From Halalkalibacillus sediminis (lineage in GTDB: Bacteria > Bacillota > Bacilli > Bacillales > Alkalibacillaceae): a stretch of DNA of 64,000 nt. The notes under the pieces are model-generated. The model searched no databases. It worked only from the letters and a program-made list of their open reading frames with translations, and had not been told where the DNA came from. Of this stretch, positions 16,302 to 24,814 are shown piece after piece. Where the stretch lies: positions 132,074 to 196,073 of the forward strand of contig NZ_PJNH01000004.1 of NCBI RefSeq assembly GCF_002844535.1. The letters run 5' to 3'. The position numbers were made by a program, and so were the translations under genes. The stretch's first letter is position 1. The number at the start of each line of letters is the position of its first letter.

Positions 16302-16910
16302 CTTATCAGCTTTTTCAATTGGCTGCTCGTTTTTCATATAAAAATCTTCCCCAGCCCAATATCTTCGTTTGTATTTATGGAGCCGTTCCTCTAGATTACC
16401 AATATAAGAGTCACGATCTAAAACTCTTTGATACCTAATTGCGCGGGGGCAGTCTAAGAATACTGTAAAATCGTAAAAACTCATCCATTCGTTTCTTTGC
16501 AGAAAAATCCCTTCAATTATAATGATGTCGACATTGTTGGTAGGTATTTCTCTGTTGGAGGTGGTATCAGTGGGTTGATTATAAAATGGTAAATATAATT
16601 CACTACAGTTTCGATGTAGAGGAATGAATAATCTCTTTTGAATTGAGGAGATATCCCATTGCAAAAAATAATATTCATACCATTCTTCTCTTCCAGTATT
16701 GTAGCGTTTATCACGTTTTTCTATATGGTCATCAATATGTATTATGGAAACATTGTATTTATGTTTTTCGGTTAACTCCCTTTGTAGTAAAGATGCCAAA
16801 GTTGTTTTACCAGATCCACTCAAGCCATCAATTGCAACAATAAACGGACGCTTCCTAAAATGGTTGTTTAAAAACCTAGCTAACAATTCACGGGCGATTT
16901 CTTTATACAT
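16284..16910 (-). CDS. Uridine kinase-like P-loop protein
   Basis: 208 aa. Walker A is GLSGSGKTT (near 29-37), IIHIDDHIEKRDKRYNTG follows as substrate-binding loop, and IIIIEGIFLQRNEW as Walker B. FLDCPRAIRYQRVLDRD is the lid region. The layout matches the uridine kinase/phosphoribulokinase-like kinases in Bacillaceae that are distinct from Udk. GGAG stands seven bases before ATG 16910; the longer frame begins at 16928. It converges on the P-loop gene at 15749. Confidence 0.85.
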   Translation of the reverse strand: MYKEIARELLARFLNNHFRKRPFIVAIDGLSGSGKTTLASLLQRELTEKHKYNVSIIHIDDHIEKRDKRYNTGREEWYEYYFLQWDISSIQKRLFIPLHRNCSELYLPFYNQPTDTTSNREIPTNNVDIIIIEGIFLQRNEWMSFYDFTVFLDCPRAIRYQRVLDRDSYIGNLEERLHKYKRRYWAGEDFYMKNEQPIEKADKVYEVK

Positions 16911-17072
16911 AAAATAACTCCATTTCATCTATTAAGCTTGAATTCTAGTTTAAGAGCTGATTAATTGTTCCGAAGAAAAGATTAAGAGTAAAAGGTTTTG
17001 AGAAAAAATCTTACCTATAAATTTTATCATCACTAAGATAATAAATGTAGGTTGAAAAACAGGAGAGTTATA

Positions 17073-17447
17073 ATGAAATATCTATTTATGGTTACTAGTA
17101 CACTTCTTTTCCTAATGACTGCGTGTAGTTCTGAAGAATCCATCCCGGATGAGCTTCTTTCAGAAGAGGAAGGGGAATTTCGTGTGATTGCTGTAAGTGA
17201 AGTTGAGGGGAAGAAATTGCACAAGGCACCTTCTTTTTTTCATGAACTCAACGATCCTAATGTAATCATGAGAAACCTTGAAATGATCACTTTAGATAAT
17301 GCCCAACATGATCCTTATAAATCATTGGGCATTGAAGAAGCTCCTTATTTCATTTTTTTCGATCAGGAGGGTATCGCATTTGAGACAAATAGTGAAGAGG
17401 AAGCATACGAATTTGTTGAGAAAGCTTTAGAAAAAGAAATTGATTGA
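17073..17447 (+). CDS. Lipoprotein with thioredoxin-like features
   Basis: 124 aa. Signal peptide MKYLFMVTSTLLFLMTAC with lipobox MTAC (Cys18). The mature protein ends with YKSLGIEEAPYFIFFDQEGI, then ETNSEEEAYEFVEKAL, which resembles the second half of a thioredoxin fold (a proline after APYFIFF-type strand). No CxxC redox pair is present, so it would not be a disulfide reductase. CAGGAGAG precedes ATG 17073. Its partner is unknown. Confidence 0.78.
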   Translation: MKYLFMVTSTLLFLMTACSSEESIPDELLSEEEGEFRVIAVSEVEGKKLHKAPSFFHELNDPNVIMRNLEMITLDNAQHDPYKSLGIEEAPYFIFFDQEGIAFETNSEEEAYEFVEKALEKEID

Positions 17448-17501
17448 AGACGGATGATTGTTATATCTTCATAGAAATAATCAAATAAAGGAGGAACTAT
17501 C

Positions 17502-18161
17502 ATGTTATCTATTCCAGAAAGGTTATTGTTGCTTACGTTGAACGATAAAGGGAAGGTCAAGATGAGCTCTTCGACTGGTATCAGATACGGGTTGGCTGGG
17601 GCCATTCTCATGGAGCTCGCTTTACTAGAAAAGGTAGAAGTCGATAAGAATCGAGTAATATTGATAGATGACCAACTTACTGGAGATCCAGTATTAGATG
17701 GGGCTCTTGCTAATATGAAAGAAATAAAAAAGACGAAAAAAGCGAAGTTCTGGGTAAATAAACTGGCGAAAAAGAAATATCAGGACCTAGTTTTCCGGTC
17801 ACTAGTTGAAAAAGATATTGTTGAAAATGTTGAAGAGAAGATTCTTGGAATATTTCCAACCAAGCGTTACCCAATAAAAGATATAGAAACTCAAAATCAT
17901 CTAGAGCAAGATTTGCGGGCCTTCATTTTGAAAGAAGAAGTTCCTGAAGAACGGACCCTTCTTCTTGTGGGTTTGCTTAATACTTGTAAGATAACAAACC
18001 ATATCTTTGCAAAAGATGAGAGAAAAGAAGCGCGTCGTCAAATCGAGAAGATCATGAAGAGTGACCTCATTTCCAAGTCAGTATCAGATGCTGTGAAATC
18101 AGTAGAAGCAGCAACAATAGCTGCGATGGGCGCAGCCGCAGCCTCAAGCGTGTCGTCTTAA
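17502..18161 (+). CDS. GPP34/GOLPH3 family phosphoprotein-like protein
   Basis: 219 aa. The opening LSIPERLLLLTLNDKGKVK, then IRYGLAGAILMELALLEKVE and ILIDDQLTGDPVLDGAL, is typical of the GPP34 (GOLPH3-like) family. In eukaryotes the domain binds phosphatidylinositol-4-phosphate on Golgi membranes. The bacterial members are uncharacterised and probably peripheral membrane proteins. The C-terminal tail is alanine/serine-rich (AATIAAMGAAAASSVSS). AAAGGAGG precedes the ATG. Transcribed behind the lipoprotein gene, 54 bases downstream. Confidence 0.9.
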   Translation: MLSIPERLLLLTLNDKGKVKMSSSTGIRYGLAGAILMELALLEKVEVDKNRVILIDDQLTGDPVLDGALANMKEIKKTKKAKFWVNKLAKKKYQDLVFRSLVEKDIVENVEEKILGIFPTKRYPIKDIETQNHLEQDLRAFILKEEVPEERTLLLVGLLNTCKITNHIFAKDERKEARRQIEKIMKSDLISKSVSDAVKSVEAATIAAMGAAAASSVSS

Positions 18162-18251
18162 TAGGCAAGCCTGAATGAATACTGAGATTATTTTACTCAG
18201 ACTTAATAATCTATCACTTACCATTCAATGACTTCATCCAAATCTTCGCAT

Positions 18252-18282
18252 CAAAAAAGGGATGACTCGACGTCATCCCTTC
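18252..18282 (-). terminator. Terminator of the DUF1206 gene
   Basis: AAGGGATGAC and GTCATCCCTT (about 18258-18282) are a perfect 10-bp inverted repeat around TCGAC. On the minus strand it is followed by six T. Confidence 0.88.
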
Positions 18283-18288
18283 CATTAT

Positions 18289-19137
18289 TTAATATCTTCC
18301 CATACCCATATGTTGGTATCTTCCTCTGGCAATCTGATAAATTCCATATAGAAACAGGCCTATTGCGGCGATCCCTAATAACCACTGCCCATAGGATTCT
18401 TGGGCGATCTCGTTCAGCGCCCCGTCTAATCCTTTTGCTTGATCTGAGTCAGCTGTGTAAGCTACTTGGATAAAGAAGTATCCTACCATGGCGAGGACGA
18501 TTCCACGAGCAGTGAGGCCTAATCTACCAGAGTTTCTAGCAACCTTTTTTTCTTGGGTACTCATATCTTGTGTGTGGAATCTCTTCATAAACTTCGTAGT
18601 GATTCCCTTGTAAGCTTCATTCAGTCCATAAAATATAATAATTCCACCGATAATTCCAATAATCCATTGACCATAAGGTTGGGATAATAATTCTGCGGAC
18701 ATGGTTTTTTCACTATTTCCACCGCCACTTCTACCCCCTGCACTTGAAGCGACTTGAATGGCACTTAAAGCTAGTCCTGAATAAATGATTGCAATAACTA
18801 GACTGGCTCCTCGTCCGAAGATCCCCTTCATGCCCTTTCCTTTATTCTGAGGGTCTTTAACGACTTTAATCAATAGCCACATGATGTATAAGAAAAGACC
18901 AATTCCAATAATCCATAACAACACTTCTCCAAAAGGCATACCAGCTAACGACTTGAACATTCCTTGTGTACCTTCTGTGTTACCGCCAATTCCGATTGCA
19001 GCCATGAAAGTCAGTATACCTACAAGAACGAATACTAGACCTTTTGCCATATATCCGACTCTTGCTAATCTCCGAACCCAGGGCTTGATTTCCTCTTTTG
19101 TTTTCCTAGATGAGTAACTGCGACTGCTAGTGCTCAT
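18289..19137 (-). CDS. DUF1206 membrane protein
   Basis: 282 aa made of three internal repeats of a two-helix unit, six transmembrane helices in all. Each repeat starts with a variant of RLARVGYMAKGLVFVLVG (second: IFGRGASLVIAIIYSGLA; third: RLGLTARGIVLAMVGYF) and ends with a variant of YGQWLLGIAAIGLFLYGIYQ. This is the DUF1206 architecture. The function is unknown. The N terminus is Ser/Arg/Lys-rich and cytoplasmic. Confidence 0.93.
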   Translation of the reverse strand: MSTSSRSYSSRKTKEEIKPWVRRLARVGYMAKGLVFVLVGILTFMAAIGIGGNTEGTQGMFKSLAGMPFGEVLLWIIGIGLFLYIMWLLIKVVKDPQNKGKGMKGIFGRGASLVIAIIYSGLALSAIQVASSAGGRSGGGNSEKTMSAELLSQPYGQWIIGIIGGIIIFYGLNEAYKGITTKFMKRFHTQDMSTQEKKVARNSGRLGLTARGIVLAMVGYFFIQVAYTADSDQAKGLDGALNEIAQESYGQWLLGIAAIGLFLYGIYQIARGRYQHMGMGRY

Positions 19138-19393
19138 TCCTCAATCCTTCTTCCCATTAAAGTTGTTGGTTGATTGATGTATTCCCCATCTTTAAGTAGA
19201 GAAAACAACTTAATAATATTCCGAATTTTGTTGTTTTTTTAATCATTCCGCTTAAAAGTTGTGAATTTTAAACCGAAATATACTAAAATATTTAATTTAT
19301 TTATTGTTGTGGTAATATAGAACTATAAAAAATGGAACCAAAAGTATTATGAAGCTTTCATTTTGTAGAGGTGAAAAGGAAGTGGGGGATGCT

Positions 19394-21646
19394 ATGCAAT
19401 CTAGTAAAATATCAGCAATGATCTTAATAGTGTTATTCACCCTTATATCTTATGCGTGGATCTTTATTTTTACAGGTAATGAATGGATGATGCTACTTGG
19501 CGCATATATCTTTCCGATTATTGGCGGTTCTTTAAGCTTATTTTGGCTAGTCAACGCTTACCGAACATTAACTGGTAGTAGAAAATATTTCTGGCTTTTA
19601 TTAGGTATAGGCGTTTTATTTTATATTTCATCTAATCTGGTTGGGCTTTATGCTCTATTAATACAAGAAAGCTCTGCATACCCTGATTTAGCAAGTGTTC
19701 TATGGTTAATAGGATACGGCATATTCTTGATCGCATTGATATATAAAATGCAGATAATAAGCATTTCAAACTCTAATAGTCAATTTGTATATAATATACT
19801 CATATTTATGACGATAGCAGCTGCGATTAGTGGACATTATTTAATTCAGCCAATCTTTGAACAATCTGAATTTGTTCTTTCCAATTTTACGCTGCTATAT
19901 CCAATACTGAATCTAAGTATTCTTTTCGTCACAATTTCTCTCTATTATTTGACGAGAGCCTTAGAGGATCGAAGAGTTATAATATTATTAGTTAGCGGAT
20001 TTTTGGTACAGATATTTGCAGACTCGGTTTATGTCTATTCGTATGTAAATGAGGAGTATTTGCTAGGCGGTTGGATTGATCCAATTTGGACAATTGCAAT
20101 CTTATTGATTGGTTTTGCTAGTTTTTATGTGCAAGAAAGAACAGACACCGCGGTTTGGAAAGAAAGTAAGTATTTTAAATTCAGAAATACACTCTATCCC
20201 TATTTGAGTGCAACACTTCTAAGTATCTTAGTGATTGATAGTTATCAGTGGAACTTGAATGCTCTTAGTATTGGAATGGTAGTTGTATTTCTTCTAATAG
20301 TTATCAGGCAGTATTTCGTCATGAGACAGAATGAGATTCTAATGAGTAAGTTCAGACGACTAGCTTACTACGATTCTCTTACCGGATTAAGAAATCGAAC
20401 TAAATTCAATAAAGATCTGAAACATATTGTAAGTGAAGCTCAGAAATCAAACACAGTGTTAGCTCTTATTCTAATCGATTTAGATCGTTTTAAAAATGTG
20501 AATGATGCCTTTGGTCACGATGTGGGTGATCAGTTGTTGCAAGGTGTTGCTAAGCGATTACAGAACTCTTTAGGTAAAGGTGAAAGACTTTATCGACTGG
20601 GTGGTGATGAATTCATTATCATTATCCCAAATCTGTCAGGTAATATTTGTGAGTCAAGGGCGTCGACTATTCTAGAAGGTTTCCGTAGCCATTTTTTAGT
20701 GGAAGAACATGAAATATTAATGACCCCAAGCATTGGTATCAGTCATTATCCTAGAGTAGGAGAAGATGAAGAAACTTTATTAAAAAATGCTGATGCGGCT
20801 ATGTACTTAGCTAAGAAATCCGGGAAAAATAATTATGAATTTTACACTCCGGAATTGAACAAAACAATGACCAGAAAAACCAAAATTGAGAGAGAATTGA
20901 GAAGTGCTATAGATAAAAATCAAATGGAATTGTTCTATCAACCCCAAGTCGATCTCAACACTGGAGAAATAGTAAGTGTGGAAGCTTTGCTAAGGTGGAA
21001 GCATCCGGAATTGGGGTATATTCCTCCAGATGAATTCATTCCTATGGCAGAAGAGTCAGGGCAAATTGTTCCCATTGGTGAATGGGTGCTGAAAGATGCT
21101 TGTAAGCAGAACAAGACTTGGCAAGAAGAAGGACATCCTAAGATCATCATTGCCGTCAATGTATCTGTGCGTCAGTTCCAATATGGTAACTTCATACAAA
21201 AAGTTGAGGAAACCCTAAGAGAAAACGCGCTTGACCCTCAATATCTTAAACTAGAAATCACAGAAAGTATCATTCAAAATATCAACGAATCCATCATGGT
21301 TATGGAACGTTTAAATGAGTTAGGAGTCAAAACATCAATCGACGACTTCGGTAAAGGTTTTTCCTCATTATCTGTCCTGAAAAATTTACCTATCGACACG
21401 ATTAAAATTGATAAGTCATTTATTAATGACATTGGGGACAAAACAAGTGAGGCGATGGTGAAAACAGTAATAGATTTAGGATTGAACCTGAACTTGAATG
21501 TAATTGCAGAAGGAATAGAAGAAGAACATCAGGTTAATAAGTTATTGGAAAATAAATGCTTTGTGGGGCAGGGTTATTATTATTCCAGACCTGTTCCAGC
21601 TGAGGAATTTGTGAAGCTACTAATGGAGCGTACACTTATATATTAA
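19394..21646 (+). CDS. Membrane-bound GGDEF-EAL cyclic-di-GMP enzyme
   Basis: 750 aa. About eight N-terminal transmembrane helices (to ~300) are followed by a GGDEF domain with intact RLGGDEF and no RxxD inhibitory site in front of it. A complete EAL domain follows (EALLRW, NVSVRQF, LEITES, IDDFGKGFSSL, IKIDKSF, VIAEGIEE, QGYYYSRP). All usual phosphodiesterase metal and catalytic residues can be seen, so the protein could both make and break c-di-GMP. ATG 19394 is favoured because GTGGGGGAT precedes it; GTG 19382 and ATG 19349 are alternatives. Confidence 0.93.
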   Translation: MQSSKISAMILIVLFTLISYAWIFIFTGNEWMMLLGAYIFPIIGGSLSLFWLVNAYRTLTGSRKYFWLLLGIGVLFYISSNLVGLYALLIQESSAYPDLASVLWLIGYGIFLIALIYKMQIISISNSNSQFVYNILIFMTIAAAISGHYLIQPIFEQSEFVLSNFTLLYPILNLSILFVTISLYYLTRALEDRRVIILLVSGFLVQIFADSVYVYSYVNEEYLLGGWIDPIWTIAILLIGFASFYVQERTDTAVWKESKYFKFRNTLYPYLSATLLSILVIDSYQWNLNALSIGMVVVFLLIVIRQYFVMRQNEILMSKFRRLAYYDSLTGLRNRTKFNKDLKHIVSEAQKSNTVLALILIDLDRFKNVNDAFGHDVGDQLLQGVAKRLQNSLGKGERLYRLGGDEFIIIIPNLSGNICESRASTILEGFRSHFLVEEHEILMTPSIGISHYPRVGEDEETLLKNADAAMYLAKKSGKNNYEFYTPELNKTMTRKTKIERELRSAIDKNQMELFYQPQVDLNTGEIVSVEALLRWKHPELGYIPPDEFIPMAEESGQIVPIGEWVLKDACKQNKTWQEEGHPKIIIAVNVSVRQFQYGNFIQKVEETLRENALDPQYLKLEITESIIQNINESIMVMERLNELGVKTSIDDFGKGFSSLSVLKNLPIDTIKIDKSFINDIGDKTSEAMVKTVIDLGLNLNLNVIAEGIEEEHQVNKLLENKCFVGQGYYYSRPVPAEEFVKLLMERTLIY

Positions 21647-21656
21647 TTTCGAATAA

Positions 21657-21700
21657 AACACAAAAGGGGTGCGCAATTCAGCACCTCTTTTGTGTTTTTA
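21657..21700. terminator. Bidirectional terminator between convergent genes
   Basis: ACACAAAAGGGGTGC (21659-21673) pairs with GCACCTCTTTTGTGT (21681-21695), with one mismatch. T runs occur on both strands. Confidence 0.9.
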
Positions 21701-22258
21701 CTTCTTATATTCTTCGAAAGAAGCAGCTATTTTCAAAATCTCCTCTTGTGGAATTGGCTCTGAATCATGTTCCTCTTCAGTTTCAACTGACACTAAAATC
21801 GAGTAAGTCGTACCCTCATTTTCCCATGACAGTATCTGTGTCATTCCATTAAAATAATACGCCCCTTCCAGTCCATCCCCAAACTCTACTAAGTTCTCTT
21901 CTGAATAATGATTAATATTTTCAATTGGAAGATTCGATGCATCATGTTGCTCAACTTCTATCGCCTTCCTAGGTGATTCTCCACCGAAATATCTTGTGAT
22001 GATAGTTTGGTATTTGTTATCGTCTTCTAATGGCACGATTTCATCGTCTACAACTTCCATTGGACCCAAGTAGTCTAACTCTAGTGATCCATTGTCAATA
22101 TCAAAGGGTGCATAAGTTGGGAATTTGATATTACGATCAAAATCTTTCAACTCAGCTTCCCATTCTTCCATTTCATCCTCGGCCAAAAAATCTGCCGCTT
22201 CTGTACAAGCACTTAATATTCCTAGCAAAAAAATAAACAGAACAAGTTTTTTATACAT
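21698..22258 (-). CDS. Lipoprotein, unknown function
   Basis: 186 aa. Signal peptide MYKKLVLFIFLLGILSAC with lipobox LSAC (Cys18). The mature part is strongly acidic and beta-rich. The segment LSWENEGTTYSILVSVE followed by a C-terminal helix (EEILKIAASFEEY) is the pattern of DUF4367-type lipoproteins/anti-sigma-like extracytoplasmic domains, here without a regulator gene. AGAGGGATTG lies before the start. Confidence 0.8.
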   Translation of the reverse strand: MYKKLVLFIFLLGILSACTEAADFLAEDEMEEWEAELKDFDRNIKFPTYAPFDIDNGSLELDYLGPMEVVDDEIVPLEDDNKYQTIITRYFGGESPRKAIEVEQHDASNLPIENINHYSEENLVEFGDGLEGAYYFNGMTQILSWENEGTTYSILVSVETEEEHDSEPIPQEEILKIAASFEEYKK

Positions 22259-22359
22259 TTAAACAATCCCTCTCGTTCTTCTTCTTATAATACACTTTAT
22301 AAAAGTTTACCATAAATATGTAAAAAATCTACTTACTTACTATGAAATTAATCCACAAA

Positions 22360-22402
22360 ACAATAATTATTTATTGTAATTCGATAAATGTTAAGCTATA
22401 AT
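22360..22402 (+). promoter_or_regulatory. Promoter of the DUF2975/XRE unit with a dyad over -35
   Basis: TTGTAA (22374-22379), a 17-base spacer and TATAAT (22397-22402) form a good SigA-type promoter. The perfect dyad ACAATAA-TTAT-TTATTGT (22360-22377) overlaps the -35 box and is a candidate binding site for the XRE protein encoded by the second gene. Confidence 0.7.
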
Positions 22403-22434
22403 ATAACCAACAATTGGAAGGTTGAGGTGTTTCG

Positions 22435-22908
22435 ATGAAAAAGAAAACGGTAATTTTTTTGAAGGTGATAACATATTTGGTTGGGATAGGTCTCCTGATT
22501 GGAATGTTTGTTTTATTCCATCTTTCTAATTATACAGCGAACATGTATCCTGAATTTGCATATCTGAAATTTCCAGTGTTAATCGGCATGTATGTGTCCA
22601 CCATTCCTTTTTTCTATGCTTTGTTCCAAACATACAAATTGCTTAAATTTATTGAAGAAGACCACGCATTTTCAATTGACGCTGTATTATCTTTGAAACG
22701 AATCAAACTGTGTGCTATAGCTATTATTTTTATGTATTTTATTGGGATGATCTTCTTAGTCACCCAGAGTGCTCTTCATCCAAGTATTGCATTAGTTGGT
22801 TTGGCGATTATCTTCGTATCATGCGTTATCTTTTATTTTGCTGAGGTTCTTCAAGGGATATTTAAAAATGCTGCAGATATTAAAGAAGAAAACGACCTAA
22901 CGGTTTGA
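22435..22908 (+). CDS. DUF2975 membrane protein
   Basis: 157 aa with four transmembrane helices (about 8-28, 43-63, 87-107, 115-140). The loop TYKLLKFIEEDHAFSIDAVLSLKRIKLCA between helices 2 and 3 is diagnostic of DUF2975 proteins (YoaS type). These are encoded with a small XRE regulator, as here at 22919, and the pair probably forms a membrane-linked regulatory switch. GAGGTG precedes the ATG. Confidence 0.9.
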   Translation: MKKKTVIFLKVITYLVGIGLLIGMFVLFHLSNYTANMYPEFAYLKFPVLIGMYVSTIPFFYALFQTYKLLKFIEEDHAFSIDAVLSLKRIKLCAIAIIFMYFIGMIFLVTQSALHPSIALVGLAIIFVSCVIFYFAEVLQGIFKNAADIKEENDLTV

Positions 22909-22918
22909 GGTGAATTAA

Positions 22919-23128
22919 ATGGCAATTGTAATTAATATAGACGTTATGCTGGCCAAGAGAAAGATGAGTGTCACTGAGTTATCTGAAAGAGTGGGTATTA
23001 CAATGGCGAACCTTTCTATTTTGAAAAATGGCAAGGCGAAGGCCATTCGAGTTTCGACATTGGATCAAATCTGCAAGGCGCTTGACTGTCAACCAGGTGA
23101 TATTTTGGAGTATAAAGAAGATGAATAA
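22919..23128 (+). CDS. XRE/Cro-type regulator of the DUF2975 pair
   Basis: 69 aa. Helix-turn-helix from the YozG group: NIDVMLAKRKMSVTELSERV, GITMANLSILKNGKAKAIR, STLDQICKALDCQPGDILEY. It should bind DNA as a dimer. The ATG lies ten bases after the DUF2975 stop with GAGGTG in between. Its end overlaps the next gene by eight bases, so three genes appear to be translated as one unit. Confidence 0.93.
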   Translation: MAIVINIDVMLAKRKMSVTELSERVGITMANLSILKNGKAKAIRVSTLDQICKALDCQPGDILEYKEDE

Positions 23129-23387
23129 TCCTCTGAAACTTTTTTCGTGGTTAATCGTCTGTATATATATAGTGATTTTCACCGGATGGTTGATGAATTC
23201 TCCCATCCTTTTTTCATTGTGGGGCGTTATAGGGTGGCTTATGGTAACCGCTGCGGGATGGTGGATTCAAAAGCTCATCTATGGAAGTTCATTGACTGTA
23301 AAGATTCTGTTGCTCCTCAATTATTTTATGATTTTCCTCATAGGTTTAACTGTATTCATTTATGTTGCGACTAGCTCTATGCCCTAA
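23121..23387 (+). CDS. Small membrane protein coupled to the XRE gene
   Basis: 88 aa with three hydrophobic segments (about 6-24, 28-46, 59-82). Unknown family. The open frame begins earlier (23028), but ATG 23121 is the sensible start: it overlaps the end of the XRE gene by eight bases, which itself carries GGAG in its last codons. It may be a third, locally acquired component of the DUF2975/XRE unit. Confidence 0.72.
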   Translation: MNNPLKLFSWLIVCIYIVIFTGWLMNSPILFSLWGVIGWLMVTAAGWWIQKLIYGSSLTVKILLLLNYFMIFLIGLTVFIYVATSSMP

Positions 23388-23443
23388 TAAATGGTATGGT
23401 ACAAATAATACATTTTTTGGTAGTGAAAATTAGGAGTGGTTTG

Positions 23444-23647
23444 GTGGAAACTCTTGGTCGAGATTGTGTATATGTCATCATCGGAATTTCAGTGCTCTTT
23501 TTCCTTTCGCTTGTCACGCAAAGCTTCAACGTTCTCGCTCTTATTGTCGGGCTTCCGTTGATTGCCTTAACTTTGTGGGTGGTAAGTTCCGAGTTAAGTA
23601 AGGAAAATACACAAAGATTAGCTGAAAAGGAAGGTAAACATGGATAA
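23444..23647 (+). CDS. Small two-helix membrane protein, paralogue A
   Basis: 67 aa from GTG 23444, with TAGGAG eight bases upstream. VETLGRDCVYVIIGISVLFF and LSLVTQSFNVLALIVGLPLI form two helices, then a charged tail (SKENTQRLAEKEGKHG). It is clearly paralogous to the gene at 24557 (same ETxGRxCxYxIIGIxxLFFLxLxTQS start). Its last eight bases overlap the DUF5694 gene, so the two are coupled. Function unknown. Confidence 0.75.
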   Translation: METLGRDCVYVIIGISVLFFLSLVTQSFNVLALIVGLPLIALTLWVVSSELSKENTQRLAEKEGKHG

Positions 23648-24398
23648 CCTTAATGAAAAGCGCGCGAAGGTGATGTTGCTTGGATCGTTTCATTTCAATA
23701 AGCCTGGAAACGATATGATCGAAGAGACTTATGATTTCGATCCTTTTTCAGAAGAACGACAGAAAGAAATTTCAGAAGTAGTGGAGCTCTTAGGAAGGTT
23801 CCGTCCTACAAAAATTGCCGTGGAAACGAATCGTGGAGATCAAAGTTATTTAGATGATACCTTCAAGCAATATCTAAATAACCAAAATCATTTACCAGCT
23901 CATGAAGGACTGCAGATTGGAGCTCCTTTAGCGAAAAAGTTTGATATTGAAACGATAAGTGCTGTGGATGATAAGCAAAGATTCGTTTTAACCGATGAGG
24001 AGGGCCAACAGCTTGGGAGTGATATAGAAGGTATTGACCCTAAAGGATGGAACCAATTTTTAGAGTACAATGAACAATTAAATAATGGTATTTCTAATCA
24101 AACTTTAAAAGAATCACTTACATATAGGAATAGTCCAGAGTGCTTGAATTTTCAAGACTCATTCTATTATAAGATCATGATGAAGGTTGAAAGTAACGAA
24201 AATTATCTCGGTGCGGATTGGATGACAGGTTGGTACGGACGTAACCTTCGTATTTTTCGAAACCTACAACGAATCACACAAAGCGAAAATGAACGAATTC
24301 TAGTAATCTTCGGAACTGGTCACATCCCTATATTAAAAGAATTAATCAATAACTCACCTGAACACGAAGAAGTCGATGTGCTAGACTATCTCAAATGA
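23640..24398 (+). CDS. DUF5694 protein (TraB/TIKI-like fold)
   Basis: 252 aa. VMLLGSFHFNKPGNDM near the start, KIAVETNRGDQ, WMTGWYGRNLRIFRNL and LVIFGTGHIPILKEL at the end follow the DUF5694 pattern. The GSFHF and GTGH pieces resemble the paired conserved motifs of the TraB/PrgY/TIKI superfamily, some of which are metalloproteases. Here there is no signal peptide, so it would be cytoplasmic. It sits between two paralogous small membrane genes and overlaps the first by eight bases. Confidence 0.83.
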   Translation: MDNLNEKRAKVMLLGSFHFNKPGNDMIEETYDFDPFSEERQKEISEVVELLGRFRPTKIAVETNRGDQSYLDDTFKQYLNNQNHLPAHEGLQIGAPLAKKFDIETISAVDDKQRFVLTDEEGQQLGSDIEGIDPKGWNQFLEYNEQLNNGISNQTLKESLTYRNSPECLNFQDSFYYKIMMKVESNENYLGADWMTGWYGRNLRIFRNLQRITQSENERILVIFGTGHIPILKELINNSPEHEEVDVLDYLK

Positions 24399-24409
24399 GG
24401 TGATCAACG

Positions 24410-24526
24410 ATGAGAAATAATAGAGAAGAAGATACTTTCGATCGAGCTTTTGTAGGTAAACCTGGCTGCATGATTGTTGTGATATTGATTATTATTATAT
24501 ATTCGATAATTATGAATGCATGGTAA
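24410..24526 (+). CDS. 38-aa single-helix protein
   Basis: ATG 24410 with GAGGTGATC seven bases before it. The product is MRNNREEDTFDRAFVGKPGC followed by a strongly hydrophobic helix rich in isoleucine and ending NAW. It starts 11 bases after the DUF5694 stop and is probably in the same transcript. The charged N-terminal tail plus a single helix suggests a small membrane-bound regulator or accessory peptide. No family recognised. Confidence 0.6.
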   Translation: MRNNREEDTFDRAFVGKPGCMIVVILIIIIYSIIMNAW

Positions 24527-24556
24527 TAATTTTTTAAAAAAGGAGAGAATGCTTGG

Positions 24557-24739
24557 GTGGAAACATTTGGGAGAGGTTGTATGTACATTATAATAGGAAT
24601 AGCCATTCTGTTTTTTCTTGCGCTGATCACACAAAGCCATATTAACATTCCATGGATAATCGCAATTCCATTAATTATTTTAGCCTTTTTCGTTGCAAGT
24701 AAGAAAACTAATGATGAAGATAACCAGGGCGATGAGTAA
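24557..24739 (+). CDS. Small two-helix membrane protein, paralogue B
   Basis: 60 aa from GTG 24557 with AGGAGAG about nine bases before it. Starts METFGRGCMYIIIGIAILFF and ends in an acidic tail (TNDEDNQGDE). It is a paralogue of the gene at 23444, with which it flanks the DUF5694 gene. The conserved Gly-Arg-x-Cys before the first helix in both is notable. Confidence 0.75.
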   Translation: METFGRGCMYIIIGIAILFFLALITQSHINIPWIIAIPLIILAFFVASKKTNDEDNQGDE

Positions 24740-24814
24740 TAATACATATTATACTTTTCACAAAAGTTGCTTTCGTGATCAGTCGGATAAAAACACTATT
24801 ATAATTTAGGATGA

